NCBI GenBank assembly: GCA_025358085.1
Contig: JANYKT010000176.1
Coordinates: 1 to 52,850 of the forward strand
Source: Deltaproteobacteria bacterium
GTDB taxonomy: Bacteria; Myxococcota; Myxococcia; Myxococcales; 40CM-4-68-19
Direction: 5' to 3'
DNA: 52,850 bases
Part shown: in pieces, positions 1 through 9,574 of the stretch
How positions within the stretch are numbered: the first letter of the stretch is position 1
Layout of the letters: each line of letters begins with the position of its first letter
The notes under the pieces: model-generated
Databases searched by the model: none
What the model saw: only the letters and a program-made list of their open reading frames with translations
Told to the model about the DNA's origin: nothing
Translations under genes and position numbers: made by a program

Positions 1-1
1 C

Positions 2-448
2 GACTCGTTGATTCATGCAGTGAAAAAGGAACGATTCGGTCTGGGCCGGAAAACGAGGCCGGCCTCGCCGGCAGGCCTTGCCGCACGGAAGGCAACGAAC
101 CTCCCTGTCACGCGGCACATCCCCGACGGCATCAAGCGCGCCGTCTACGAGCGGGACGGCGGGCGCTGCACCTTCACCGACGACAAGGGTCGCCGATGCG
201 TTGAGACCGGTGCGCTCGAGTTCGATCATCTCGACGGCTTCGCGCGTTCGCATAGCCATTCCCTGGAACGAATCCGCCTCCTCTGTCGTCCGCACAACCA
301 GTATGCAGCGGAGCTGATGTTTGGACGGGCATTCATGAATGGAGCGCGGAGCCCGAGGTCACCCGACAGGAAGCCGGTCGGCGAGCCCGGCGCGACTTGT
401 CCCGGGACAAGTCCTCAGTTTCAACTCTTTGGGGTCGATTGCACATGA
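2..448 (+). CDS. HNH endonuclease, C-terminal part (cut by window edge)
   Basis: The reading frame is open to the left edge, so the true start is probably outside the window; the first possible internal start is a TTG at 8. The readable part carries an HNH nuclease core: a basic helix with RDGGRCTF, a second Cys near CVETG, the EFDHLDG His motif, and LLCRPHNQYAAE, which supplies the last His/Asn. HNH proteins nick or cut DNA in a metal-dependent way. In GC-rich soil bacteria this form usually sits at the end of a longer protein with a helical N-terminus, and many copies occur per genome. The last 40 residues look unstructured. The family call is firm; the biological role is unknown. Confidence 0.75.
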   Translation, partial: DSLIHAVKKERFGLGRKTRPASPAGLAARKATNLPVTRHIPDGIKRAVYERDGGRCTFTDDKGRRCVETGALEFDHLDGFARSHSHSLERIRLLCRPHNQYAAELMFGRAFMNGARSPRSPDRKPVGEPGATCPGTSPQFQLFGVDCT

Positions 449-999
449 CCGGGTACGAATCGCCGAAGCTTGTCGCGTAAAGGCTTGGGGTTGGCAGACA
501 CGAGTTGGCCGCGAGCCCTTATGATGTGACCATCTTTGCGCCCCGATTTATCGATCACGACGGCTGAACCCACCCCGCTCATTTCGTAGATAGCCTTGCC
601 GGGCGGAAGCGCGCTTATGAGCGGCTTGCGCTGGTGCGGTCAGGCGGAATCGGGCTTATGAGCGGCTTTGCGCTGGTGCGGTAGGCGGAAGCGGGCTTAT
701 GAGCGGCTTTGCGCTGGTGCGGTCAGGCGGCAGCGCGACGGTGAAGCGACCGCCGGAAGTCCGCCGGGATAGGTGAGCCCCGACCAGTTTCAGCGGCCGA
801 TTGGGCCGCGATTATGGAAAACCGGGGATCATCTCGTCGACAATCGGAAGTTGCGCAATGCGAAGTCGCCGTTTTGAGCATGCCAGGATCATTCAGGTGC
901 TCTCGCGACGCACACGAATTGCACCCGCGCCGCCGCCGCAATCGGACGAACTGGCCGAGACGCAAGGCGCTGGCGCTGGGACACTCCGGTGCGCGGTGA
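449..999. other. Gene-poor stretch with tandem repeat
   Basis: I see no convincing gene in this 550-nt stretch. It contains the 41-bp tandem repeat listed separately. On the minus strand, 421-582 could encode a 53-residue basic peptide (ATG at 582, stop at 421) whose composition is protein-like, but it overlaps the HNH gene and matches no family I know. On the plus strand, reading through the repeat into 726-765 gives a short protein-like stretch (LALVRSGGSATVKRPPEVR) ending in TGA, so the area may be debris of a lost gene or mobile element. Confidence 0.4.
602..735. repeat. Three tandem copies of a 41-42 bp unit plus a partial fourth
   Basis: Copies lie at 602-642, 643-683 and 684-725, each opening with GGCGGAA(G/T)CG and containing CTTATGAGCGGC, TTGCGCTGGTGCGGT. 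A fourth copy begins at 726 and loses similarity after about 10 bases. The copies differ by only a few substitutions and single-base gaps, so the expansion looks recent. Each unit contains the phrase that would read YERLALVR in one frame, suggesting repeated duplication of the end of a former coding sequence. Confidence 0.85.
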
Positions 1000-1725
1000 C
1001 TAGGGCGAGAGGCGCTTGAAGAGACGCTCCGGCAGCGTGCGAATCAACAGCATGATGAAGCGCCAGAAAAACGGCAGGTAGACGACGTCCGCATTGCCGT
1101 CCACCGCGCGCACGATGCCGCGCGCGACCGCGCCGGGCGAAGCAAACAGCGGGTTCTTCCTGATATGAGCCGTCATCGGCGTATCGACGAAACCGGGTTT
1201 AATCGTCACCACGCGCACGCCACGCTTGCACAGCCGGTTGCGCAGCGCCGAAAGGAATGCGTCAAGCCCGGCCTTCGAAGCTCCGTAGACACCGTTCGAG
1301 GCGCGGCCCCGGTCGCCCGCCACCGATGAGATCGCCGCGATGCAGGCGCCCTCCTTCAACAGCGGCGCGATGCGCGTCAAGAGCGCCACGGGTCCAACCA
1401 GGTTGGTCTGGAGCACGCGGGCTGCGGCCTCGGAGCTCTGGTCGGTTTCGGCCGGGTCGCCCAGCACGCCTTGCGCGAGCAGCACGACATCGATTCCGCC
1501 GAGGGCCGCAAAAGCTTCGGCGAGGACTTCTGCCGAATCAAGATCGAGGTCGTGCACTGCCAGAGTCACGGCGCCCGCCCCGCGCGCGCGCAGGTCCTCG
1601 GCCACCGCGGCGAGCCGCAAAGCATTGCGTGCAATCAAATGAATCGAATCGCCGCGGCCCGCCCAGATCCTCGCCGCCTCCTGCGCAATGGCAGAAGTTG
1701 CGCCCAGCACCAGGACGCGCTTCAT
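1000..1725 (-). CDS. dprE2: SDR-family reductase, DprE2-like
   Basis: A 241-residue short-chain dehydrogenase/reductase. The N-terminal NAD(P)-binding motif is GATSAIAQ (about residues 8-15), and the catalytic Ser-Tyr-Lys set is visible as ISS (133-134) and YGASK (Y147, K151). The position right after a DprE1-type oxidase suggests the DprE2 role: reducing the 2-keto polyprenyl-phosphoryl sugar that the oxidase makes, which together epimerises ribose to arabinose at C2. The start is the ATG at 1725, which overlaps the oxidase stop in an ATGA, so translation is probably coupled; the ATG fits better than the in-frame GTG at 1740. The C-terminus has a hydrophobic helix (FFWRFIMLLI), which may attach it to the membrane. 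The lipid-sugar substrate in this organism is inferred, not shown. Confidence 0.75.
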   Translation of the reverse strand: MKRVLVLGATSAIAQEAARIWAGRGDSIHLIARNALRLAAVAEDLRARGAGAVTLAVHDLDLDSAEVLAEAFAALGGIDVVLLAQGVLGDPAETDQSSEAAARVLQTNLVGPVALLTRIAPLLKEGACIAAISSVAGDRGRASNGVYGASKAGLDAFLSALRNRLCKRGVRVVTIKPGFVDTPMTAHIRKNPLFASPGAVARGIVRAVDGNADVVYLPFFWRFIMLLIRTLPERLFKRLSP

Positions 1726-2977
1726 GCGACCCTTCGCCACAGCGACGACGAGAACGCAGGATCACGGAACGGCTCAAACTCTGCGCGCCGGGGATAGCTG
1801 CGCGCGAACGTCTCGCGAGACATGCGGGCGTCCTTTGCCGGATAGAGCGCACCACCCGCGGCCGCGACGATGGCCTCGAGACGATCGAGCAGCGAGAGCG
1901 TTTCCGCGCCGCGGTTGGCGAAGTCGAGTGTCAGGGTCGGACCCGGGCGGGGGAACGAAAGCATCCCCGGCGAAGGAAGGTCGCCGAAGGACTTCAAGAC
2001 GCTGAGGAATGAGCCCATTCCCGAACGGGCCACGGCATCGATCAGCTCGGCGATGGCGTCGCGCCCGGGCACCGCGCATTGGAATTGAAAGAACCCGCGG
2101 CGGCCGTAGATGCGATTCAGCCGGCGACCGCGTCGAGGGGAAAGAAGAAAGGATTGGCATCGACCACGCGCGTGCTCCTGCGCTTGAGCGCATAGACGGC
2201 ATTGAAGGCGCGCACGGTCAGCGGATTCAATGCCATTGAGGGAAACTCGAATGGAACCGACAGCCGGGTGACGGCGGGCGTGGCAGTGCCCTCGGCGTGG
2301 TCGCCGCGGAAGAAGACGCCGCGGCCTGCGCGCGAAAAACAGTCCATCCAGGCCACGGTATATTCGAAGCGCGCATCTGATTCATCGGCGATGGCAAAAA
2401 ACTCAGTGAGAGTGCCAAAGGGAATAGTCTCGACTTTGATGCGCGCGCCCGGCACCGCGCGCAGCTGCAGCTCGGCCCAGGTAATCAAACCGGTCAGGCC
2501 CAGACCAGCCACGGTCGCGGCAAAGAGCGGCTCGCCGGGGCCGCACTCGACACGTCCGTCCGAGCGCAACAACTCCAGCCGCCGGACGTGACGGCCGAAG
2601 GTCCCGACGCGGTGGTGGTTCTTGCCGTGAATATCATTCGCGATAGCGCCCCCGACCGAGACGTAGCTGGTGCCCGGCACCACCGGGAGGAACCACCCGC
2701 GCGGGACGATCAGCGCGAGGATATCGCCCAGGGAGACTCCTGCTTCGCAGCGCAGCACGCCGGCCGAGGGATCGAATGAAATGAAGCGGTCGAGCGTGCG
2801 CGTGGTGAGAAGCGTGCCGCCCTCGTTCAGACAGCAGTCGCCATAGCTGCGCCCGCGACCGAACGGGAGCAGCGAGGCCGGGGAGACCGCCAGCGGATCG
2901 CTGCGCCAGACCACTGGCCGCGCGGCCAGGTGCTGAAGGACCGGATAGCGCCCCCACGATTCGATCGGAGCAGGCAT
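1722..2977 (-). pseudogene. dprE1: FAD-binding oxidase, DprE1-like, one frameshift
   Basis: The N-terminal part (from ATG 2977, preceded by an AAGG ribosome site) has a PCMH-type FAD-binding fold with GRGRSYGD near residues 40-47 and VSVGGAIANDIHGKN, typical of DprE1/alditol-oxidase proteins. The frame ends at 2117 in a TGA just after DAVAG. The next frame continues without a gap as NRIYGRRGFFQFQ and runs to 1722, giving the expected family C-terminus. One extra G at about 2117 (TGAATCGC to TGGAATCGC) restores W-N-R and a single protein of about 418 residues. This is either a real recent mutation or a one-base sequencing loss. If intact, it would oxidise C2 of a polyprenyl-phosphoryl pentose and hand the product to the next gene. 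Confidence 0.75.
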
Positions 2978-3025
2978 TGGCGCTGCCTTACCACGCGAAC
3001 TGAGCGCAAGTGCCCGCAATCGCAG

Positions 3026-3886
3026 TCAACGCGACCGCTCGTGGCATGCGCGCGCGTGGTGCCGCAAATGGTCCTCGACGAACGTGGCGATGAAGTAATA
3101 GCTGTGGTCGTACCCCTCGCGCATGCGCAGCTGCAGGTCCTGGCCGACGTCCGCGCATGCCTGGCGAAAGCGCTCGGGCTGCAGCTCTCGCTCGAGGAAT
3201 TGGTCCGCGGTTCCCTGATCGATGAGAATGGTCCCCGGGAACCGCTGCCGCCGGACCAGGGCTGCCGCGTCATGCGCAACCCAGGCCGCGCGATCCTCGC
3301 CCAGGTATGCGCGAAAGGCTTTGATACCCCAGGGGACCTCGCTCGGCGCGACGATGGGCGCGAAAGCCGAGACGCTCTGGTAGTCCCCCGGCAGGCCAAG
3401 AGCGAGAGTCAGCGCGCCGTGGCCTCCCATTGAATGGCCGGAGATGCCGCGGACATCGGTGCGAATCGGGAAGCTCGATTCGACGACCTGGCGAAGCTCA
3501 CGGGTGACATAGGTACGCATCCGGTAAGCGCTCGACCAGGGCGGCTGCGTGGCATCGAGATAGAAGCCCGCGCCCTGCCCGAAGTCCCACGCAGCATCGT
3601 CTCCGGGAAAGCGCGCCGACCGCGGGCTGGTGTCGCAGGTGATGAGTGCGAGGCCCAATTCGGACGCCCAGCGCTGTGCGCCAGACTTGAGGACGAATGT
3701 CTCCTCGGTGCAGGTGAGTCCCGCGAGAAAGTAAACCGCCGGGACCTCATTGCCTTTGCGGGCTTGCGGCGGCAGGTAGACGGAGAAGCGCATGGGCCCG
3801 GCGCACGCCGCGCTCAAATGCTCATAGAAGCCCTGGATGCCTGCAAAAGCCCGCTGCTCGGAGCGCGTCGTGATGCCGGCCATCAT
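3026..3886 (-). CDS. fghA: S-formylglutathione hydrolase
   Basis: A 286-residue alpha/beta hydrolase of the esterase D family. The nucleophile lies in [10 protein letters not shown] (S152), the acid is in GTADQFL (D228) and the base in YDHSYYF (H261). These motifs and the length match FghA, which hydrolyses S-formylglutathione to formate and glutathione, the second step of glutathione-dependent formaldehyde removal in the cytoplasm. It follows the alcohol dehydrogenase of step one with an ATGA overlap at 3883-3886. Two ATGs (3886 and 3883) are possible starts. The strict gene pairing makes the assignment strong. Confidence 0.95.
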   Translation of the reverse strand: MMAGITTRSEQRAFAGIQGFYEHLSAACAGPMRFSVYLPPQARKGNEVPAVYFLAGLTCTEETFVLKSGAQRWASELGLALITCDTSPRSARFPGDDAAWDFGQGAGFYLDATQPPWSSAYRMRTYVTRELRQVVESSFPIRTDVRGISGHSMGGHGALTLALGLPGDYQSVSAFAPIVAPSEVPWGIKAFRAYLGEDRAAWVAHDAAALVRRQRFPGTILIDQGTADQFLERELQPERFRQACADVGQDLQLRMREGYDHSYYFIATFVEDHLRHHARACHERSR

Positions 3887-4995
3887 TCGTATTCCACCAC
3901 GGTCCGGATGGAAGTCCCGGCGTGCATCAGGTCGAATGCCTCATTGATGCGCTCGAGCGGAAGCTTATGAGTGATGAGGCTATCAATCTCGATCTTCCGG
4001 TCCATATACCAGTCCACGATTCGAGGGACATCCCTGCGGCCCCGGGCGCCTCCGAAAGCGGAGCCTTTCCACACTCGCCCGGTGACGAGCTGGAATGGCC
4101 GGGTGGAGATCTCTTGTCCCGCGCCCGCTACGCCAATGACCACGCTCGTGCCCCAGCCGCGGTGACAGCACTCGAGAGCCTGGCGCATCAGGTTCACGTT
4201 ACCGATGCATTCAAAAGTGTAGTCGGCCCCACCAGAAGTAAGCTCTACCAGGTGATTCACCAGGTCTCCGTGAATGTCTTTGGGATTCACGAAGTGCGTC
4301 AGTCCAAACTTGCGTGCAAGCGCTTCTCTTGCGGGATTCAAGTCCACGCCAATGATCTGCGTGGCGCCGGCCCAGCGCGCGCCCTGCACCACATTGAGAC
4401 CGATGCCGCCCAGGCCAAAGACGACGACGCTCGCGCCAGGCTCTACTTTGGCAGTGAAGATGACGGCGCCGATGCCGGTGGTGACTCCACAGCCGATGTA
4501 ACAGATCTTGTCGAAGGGGGCGTCCGCGCGGACCTTCGCGACGGCAATCTCCGGCAGCACGGTGTGATTCGCGAACGTGGAGCAACCCATATAGTGGTGA
4601 AGCCGTTGACCCTTGAGCGAGAAGCGGCTGGTGCCGTCCGGCATCACTCCTTTGCCTTGAGTCGCGCGGATGGCGGTGCAAAGATTGGTCTTGCCGCTCA
4701 GGCAACTTTTGCACTGCCGGCACTCCGGTGTGTAGAGGGGAATCACGTGGTCGCCCGCGCGGACGCTGGTCACGCCCGCGCCCACTTCCAGCACGATACC
4801 GGCTCCTTCGTGTCCGAGGATGACTGGGAAAAGGCCTTCCGGGTCTTTGCCCGAGCGAGTGAATTCATCCGTATGGCAAACTCCCGTGGCTTTGAGTTCG
4901 ACGAGCACTTCGCCCGCGCGCGGACCCTCCAAATCCACCTCCTCGACCACCAGAGGTTTTCCAGCTTCGAAGGCAATCGCGGCGCGGGTCTTCAT
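3883..4995 (-). CDS. frmA: S-(hydroxymethyl)glutathione dehydrogenase (class III ADH)
   Basis: A 370-residue zinc-dependent medium-chain dehydrogenase. Catalytic zinc ligands are visible in GVCHTDEF and GHEGAG; the structural zinc site is the four-Cys loop [15 protein letters not shown]. The NAD-binding [10 protein letters not shown] motif follows, and [14 protein letters not shown]-type C-terminal sequence is as in class III ADH. It oxidises the spontaneous formaldehyde-glutathione adduct to S-formylglutathione, the substrate of the next gene. The ATG at 4995 gives the usual family length; the longer upstream open frame is a GC artefact. No dedicated regulator (FrmR) is seen nearby, so expression may be constitutive. 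Confidence 0.95.
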   Translation of the reverse strand: MKTRAAIAFEAGKPLVVEEVDLEGPRAGEVLVELKATGVCHTDEFTRSGKDPEGLFPVILGHEGAGIVLEVGAGVTSVRAGDHVIPLYTPECRQCKSCLSGKTNLCTAIRATQGKGVMPDGTSRFSLKGQRLHHYMGCSTFANHTVLPEIAVAKVRADAPFDKICYIGCGVTTGIGAVIFTAKVEPGASVVVFGLGGIGLNVVQGARWAGATQIIGVDLNPAREALARKFGLTHFVNPKDIHGDLVNHLVELTSGGADYTFECIGNVNLMRQALECCHRGWGTSVVIGVAGAGQEISTRPFQLVTGRVWKGSAFGGARGRRDVPRIVDWYMDRKIEIDSLITHKLPLERINEAFDLMHAGTSIRTVVEYE

Positions 4996-5100
4996 AGGAC
5001 GGTCTCCGGAAGTCGTGTTCCATAGCGATCGCCTGCTCGGCGTTCCTGCGCGACGGGCCGTAGCATAGCCGCGCCAGGATCGCGCCGCAGAACGCCTTTT

Positions 5101-5278
5101 GCTCGTCTTGCTCTTGACCCCTGCGAAGGGTGTGGAGATGACCGGGAACAAGCTCTCCCCGAGGCCGTGGGCCAGGGCTTCGAAGCCCTCCTGGACGGGG
5201 TCATGACTACCGGGGAGCCCATTATCGGCACTGAAAGACCTATCAAGCTGGAACGCACTGGCACCGGACGGAAGGCCT
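5101..5278 (+). pseudogene. Stranded PAS-domain fragment of a sensor kinase
   Basis: The plus-strand frame at 5101-5278 reads a short protein whose middle part, [16 protein letters not shown] followed by TTGEPIIG, closely matches the PAS domain of the kinase encoded just beside it on the other strand (LPEAAGQGFEILMDRV, then SGVPFIGNE). There is no start region, no kinase core, and the frame ends in TGA at 5278. After the stop, another frame gives [10 protein letters not shown], which resembles the end of a PAS domain, so an internal deletion is likely. This is a dead remnant of a paralogue in inverted orientation. Confidence 0.6.
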
Positions 5279-5296
5279 GATTGCGGCTGTTACCGA

Positions 5297-8200
5297 TCAG
5301 TCCGGCAGCCGCGCCTGGCGGGAGTTCTCAACAAGTGGGCTCGCCTGCGTTGAGGTAATTTCTAATGGCAGGCGCACGATGAATTCGCTGCCCTTGCGCG
5401 CGCCGTCGCTGTACGCCGAGACGCTGCCGCCGTGCATCTCCACCAGACGCTTGACCAGGGTGAGCCCGAGCCCCAGGCCACCCGTGGTCCGGTCGAGGGT
5501 GGGTGACACCTGGACGAAGGGGTCGAATATCTTATCGAGCATCTCCTTCGGAATACCCCGCCCGTTGTCTTGCACGCGGAGGATGGCCTCGGGTACGCCA
5601 GCGACTTCCTCGCGGTCGAGTTGCACCGAGAGGGCGCCCCCCGTTTCAGTATATTTGGCCGCATTGACGAGAAGGTTGACCAGTACCTGTTCGAGCCGGG
5701 TCGCATCGGCGTTCAGCCGAAACGGCCCAGTGCCAATGGTCGCCTGCAGCGCGTGCCCGCGCGCCTCGATGGTGGGCCGGATGGTAGCAAGTGCATTTTC
5801 CACGATGGTCGCCAGATCAATCGCGCCGGTCCGCAATTCTATGTGGCCACGTGTAATGCGCGATACGTCGAGCAGGTCGTCTACCAGGCGAACGAGATGG
5901 GCGACTTGCCGCTGGGCAGTCTGGCGGTATTTGGCCGACTTGACGGCGTCCCCCTCGACGCGCTCGAGCATGGTTTGCGCCATGCTGATGACTGCCAAAG
6001 GATTTCGCAATTCGTGAGCGAGCATGGCAAGGAATTCGTCCTTCCGCGCGTCCGCGACCTTCAAGTCCTGGAGCAGAGCTTCGACTCGCTGGCGGGCGCG
6101 GACCTGTTCGGTCACATCGATTGAACAGACGAAGAGACCATCGATCTCGCCGCGCGCATTGCGCTTGGGGCTGTAGACGAGATTGAAGAAGATCTCGACG
6201 AGTTGGCCGTCCTCGGCACGGCGAACAGTGCCGGGCACCTCATTACCTATGAAAGGCACGCCGCTCGACGTTACGCGGTCCATGAGGATCTCAAAGCCCT
6301 GGCCTGCTGCCTCGGGCAAGGCTTCGAAAAGCCTTTTGCCCACCACGTCCCGCCCTCCGACAAAAGCGCCGTAGGCCGGGTTCGCAAAGGTAAAAGTATG
6401 CTCGGGGCCTTCAATGATGCAGATAGCGACCGGAGTTTGCATGAAGAGCCCGTAAAGCTCCTCGCGCGCCGCAACCGCCGCGGCCCGGGCGGCCTTCTCA
6501 AGAGCGAGCGTGTGATTCCGAGCCCGGGCAAATTCCACCCGCGCCGCAACTCGCGAAACCAGCTCTTTCCCGGAGAAGGGCTTCACGAGGTAGTCGTCGG
6601 CTCCTTTCTGCATTCCTTCGATGGAAGCCGCCTCGCCCGCGCGAGCGGAGAGCAGAATGACGGGCACGGCCGCCGTCTTTTCGTCGTTTCGCAATGCCAG
6701 TAACAGCTCGAAGCCGTCCATGCCTGGCATCATCACGTCGGTCAGCACCAGGTCCGGGCGTCGCACTCGCGCGCTTTGAATGGCCGCTTTGCCGTCGCCC
6801 ACGGCCTCCACCGTCCAGCCTTGCTCGACGAGGATTTTCCCCACGTACTCCCGCATGTCCGCGTTGTCGTCCGCCAAAAGGATGTGACCAGATTTCCTGG
6901 AAGGTGGTGCCTGGGTCGCGGGCAGAGGACAACCTTTGCTGGGGCCGGCTATTTGCTGCGCGGTCACGTTCTGTGCCCAGCCGGAGGCTTCCTCGAGGAA
7001 GGAGGCCGCGCTCCAGCTCCCGGCTCTTGATTTGGAAGCTACGTGACGACCGTTCGGAGCCGCTTGCGCCCGGCCCGACAGAAGGGAAGCGGTGCCGAGA
7101 GGAAGGGAAACGGTGAAACAAGTGCCCTTGCCGAGCTCGCTCCCTACCGCGATTTGGCCCCCGTGCAGCTTCACCATTTCCTGCACCAGAGCCAGCCCGA
7201 TGCCGCTGCCTTCGATGGTCCGGCCCGCGCTGCCCTCGACCCGGTGAAAGCGTTCGAAGAGGTGAGGCAGATCGACATTTGCGATGCCGACTCCGGTGTC
7301 CGCCACCGCCAGCCGGACACTTCCCTCATGCACCGCGAGCGACACTCGAATGTTGCCTTTGAAGGTGAACTTGAAGGCGTTCGAGAGCAGGTTCAAGACG
7401 ATCTTTTCGTACATCTCGCGGTCGACGTAAATGGGCTCCGCCAATGGCGGGCAGTCGACCGTGAGCGTGAGTCCCGCATTCTCTACCAGCGATCGAAAGG
7501 CGCTGGCGAGGTCGGCGGTGAAAGCTCCCAGCTCGGTTGATTGATGAATGACTTCAGTTCGCCCGGCTTCAATCCGGCTGAACTCGAGCAGCGAGTTGAC
7601 CAGCTTCAAAAGCCGCTGGCCGTTGCGATGAACGATTGAGAGTCGATTGAACTGAATCGGAGCCAACAGCGCAGCGTCGGCAAGCGCGTCTTCCAACGGG
7701 TTCAGCATCAGCGTCAGCGGAGTGCGGAATTCGTGGCTGACGTTGCTGAAAAAAGCGGTCTTCGCGCGGTCGATTGCCGCAAGTTCTTCAGCGTGGGCGC
7801 GCTCTTCCTCACTTGCCCTGGCGTTGCGGATCGCGGTCACCACCTGGCTCGCAGCCAGCTCGAAGAACGTCTGGTAGCCATCGTCGAGCTCGCGATGAGG
7901 ATTCATCCCGGCGATGAGAACGCCGTAGGGATAGGCTTGTTCGGGCGAGGCGAGGGGAAGCGAGATCGCCAGGCGAGGGAATTCAGTCCAGCTGCCTTTT
8001 GGAAGAGCCGCGAATTTTTCAGGCAAGTCCTTGAAAACATCAATCACACGATCTCTGACTGAGCGAAAGATTGGCCAGCCAGCCCCGGCTGGCGAGGCGG
8101 AATCGAGCTCAATCACCGCCGGGTTTGCCAAACCCGTCTCAGAAGCAAATCCGTGGCTGGCAACGAGGCGAGCGTGATTGCCATCGGGGTCGAGTAAATA

Positions 8201-8860
8201 GAACAGGCTGAACGGAACGTCGGCAGAATTTTCCTTGAGCACGGCTGCCGCTGATTCACACGCCTGCACCGGAGTCCGGACGGCGGCGGCCCGCACCGCC
8301 AACTCACGCAGCGTCTTGAGCTGGCGTTCCCCGAAGACCTGCTGCGTCGTCTCTACCACGGTCGACAGGACCCCTCCGACACCCGGAAACGGGACGGTCT
8401 CGTCGGGCACCGGGCTGTGGGCAATTTTGAAATGCGTCTCTTCGAGGAATCCTTTCCGGTCAATCAGCAGGACCAGATCATCCAGACAGATTGCAGGCTT
8501 TCCCGTAAATGGCGGCTCTAGCAATCCTTTGGCGAACTGCTCCCAGACTTCCTTGAAGATCTCGCTGCAAGGTTGGCCGAGCGCTCTCGGATGCTTGGTG
8601 CCCAGGATCGCTCGATAACCGTCGTTATATAGATGAATGAATTGGGGACCCCAAAACAGATTCATCGGGAACGGGTTTCGCAGCAAAACCCCGATCATGG
8701 TCCGCAAGCTGTGGGACCACCCCGACACCGGCCCGAGCGCAGTCTGGTCCCAGTCGAGAGCGCGCATCAGCGAACCCATCTCCCCTCCCCCGTCGAGGTG
8801 ATTTCGCAGCAGGCTCGGGCCGCCTTCCGGGCCGGAACGAGCTGCGGTCGAAGGATTCAT
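5297..8860 (-). CDS. Hybrid histidine kinase: PAS-GAF-kinase-REC-PAS-kinase
   Basis: About 1187 residues, cytoplasmic, without membrane segments. In order: PAS-like sensor (about 35-165), GAF-like region (190-350), first HisKA with SHEFRTP (H376), first ATPase domain with GSGIGLALV (to about 590), a low-complexity linker, receiver with LADDN and TDVMMPG (D708), second PAS (about 800-920), second HisKA with AHELRNP (H949) and a second ATPase domain with GGLGLGLTLV. So it holds two complete transmitter units around one receiver. It probably autophosphorylates in response to a small ligand or redox cue and passes phosphate to its own receiver; the final output is unknown. The ATG at 8860 is preferred over the adjacent TTG at 8863. 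It lies downstream of the phytochrome locus on the same strand, separated by a decayed kinase. Confidence 0.88.
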   Translation of the reverse strand: MNPSTAARSGPEGGPSLLRNHLDGGGEMGSLMRALDWDQTALGPVSGWSHSLRTMIGVLLRNPFPMNLFWGPQFIHLYNDGYRAILGTKHPRALGQPCSEIFKEVWEQFAKGLLEPPFTGKPAICLDDLVLLIDRKGFLEETHFKIAHSPVPDETVPFPGVGGVLSTVVETTQQVFGERQLKTLRELAVRAAAVRTPVQACESAAAVLKENSADVPFSLFYLLDPDGNHARLVASHGFASETGLANPAVIELDSASPAGAGWPIFRSVRDRVIDVFKDLPEKFAALPKGSWTEFPRLAISLPLASPEQAYPYGVLIAGMNPHRELDDGYQTFFELAASQVVTAIRNARASEEERAHAEELAAIDRAKTAFFSNVSHEFRTPLTLMLNPLEDALADAALLAPIQFNRLSIVHRNGQRLLKLVNSLLEFSRIEAGRTEVIHQSTELGAFTADLASAFRSLVENAGLTLTVDCPPLAEPIYVDREMYEKIVLNLLSNAFKFTFKGNIRVSLAVHEGSVRLAVADTGVGIANVDLPHLFERFHRVEGSAGRTIEGSGIGLALVQEMVKLHGGQIAVGSELGKGTCFTVSLPLGTASLLSGRAQAAPNGRHVASKSRAGSWSAASFLEEASGWAQNVTAQQIAGPSKGCPLPATQAPPSRKSGHILLADDNADMREYVGKILVEQGWTVEAVGDGKAAIQSARVRRPDLVLTDVMMPGMDGFELLLALRNDEKTAAVPVILLSARAGEAASIEGMQKGADDYLVKPFSGKELVSRVAARVEFARARNHTLALEKAARAAAVAAREELYGLFMQTPVAICIIEGPEHTFTFANPAYGAFVGGRDVVGKRLFEALPEAAGQGFEILMDRVTSSGVPFIGNEVPGTVRRAEDGQLVEIFFNLVYSPKRNARGEIDGLFVCSIDVTEQVRARQRVEALLQDLKVADARKDEFLAMLAHELRNPLAVISMAQTMLERVEGDAVKSAKYRQTAQRQVAHLVRLVDDLLDVSRITRGHIELRTGAIDLATIVENALATIRPTIEARGHALQATIGTGPFRLNADATRLEQVLVNLLVNAAKYTETGGALSVQLDREEVAGVPEAILRVQDNGRGIPKEMLDKIFDPFVQVSPTLDRTTGGLGLGLTLVKRLVEMHGGSVSAYSDGARKGSEFIVRLPLEITSTQASPLVENSRQARLPD

Positions 8861-8982
8861 CAAGCAAGGCTCCCATCAGGTTGAATCGGCTGAAGTCTGT
8901 CAGGGTAACAGAGCCGTTTGTGCTGGAGCACGAGAGCGGGGCGGCCTTGACCGGGTTTGAACAGCCCGCGAGCCACGTAGGA

Positions 8983-9505
8983 CTACTCGTGCTCGAGGGA
9001 GTTGCCGGAAGCAGAGCGCGAGAGCGCCGCCTCGAGCTTGACGAGATCCACCGGCTTGACCAGATGCTCATCGAAGCCAGCGCTCAGAGCGAGCTCGATA
9101 TCGCCCTGCTGACCGTAGCCCGTGACCGCGATCAGACGCAGCTGCGCGCAGTCCGGCCGCCGGCGCAAAGTCCGCGCGAGCTCGTAGCCATTCATGACGG
9201 GCAAGCCCCGGATAGCGTCGGCATTGATCAGGAGCCCCTGCCCCGGCACGGTCACCACAAGCTCGTGGCGGCGCTGCTCGACGAGCGGACTCGCGATCTC
9301 GACCGTGCGAGCGACTCCCGCTGGTGATACGCGATACGTCGAGCAAATCATCGACCAGGGTTGTGAGATGTTTGACTTGACGCTCAATGATGGTGCGCTC
9401 CCGCTCGGCGCCATCGTTGCCACGCATGCGCAGAATCTGCAGGGCTGTAACGATTGGAGCGAGTGGGTTGCGGAGCTCGTGTCCAGGCAACTTAGAGCGC
9501 GCCAT
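8983..9505 (-). pseudogene. Decayed hybrid histidine kinase
   Basis: Two minus-strand frames together give pieces of one kinase. The first has GHELRNPLAP and LTTLVDDLLDVSRIT, a HisKA domain. After a frame change comes ARTVEIASPLVEQRRHE, the start of an ATPase domain; then the sequence jumps directly into GLPVMNGYELARTLRRRP and AVTGYGQQGD...DEHLVKPVD, the second half of a receiver. Most of the ATPase domain and the phospho-acceptor half of the receiver are missing. I read this as a deletion-scarred pseudogene. The sensor part upstream is also gone. It begins right after the stop of the downstream phytochrome, so it once lay at the end of that gene string. Confidence 0.8.
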
Positions 9506-9574
9506 ACATTCCGCAGCGAGGCACGTTGATGAGAACGGGTGTGGCCTGAACGGCGTGAGTTGAATTCCAGATAC

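Noticed and set aside
421-582. 53-residue minus-strand ORF overlapping the HNH gene end
   Set aside because: Basic and protein-like, but unsupported by a ribosome site or any known family.
602-735. CRISPR array
   Set aside because: Units are contiguous tandem copies with no unique spacers and no cas genes are present.
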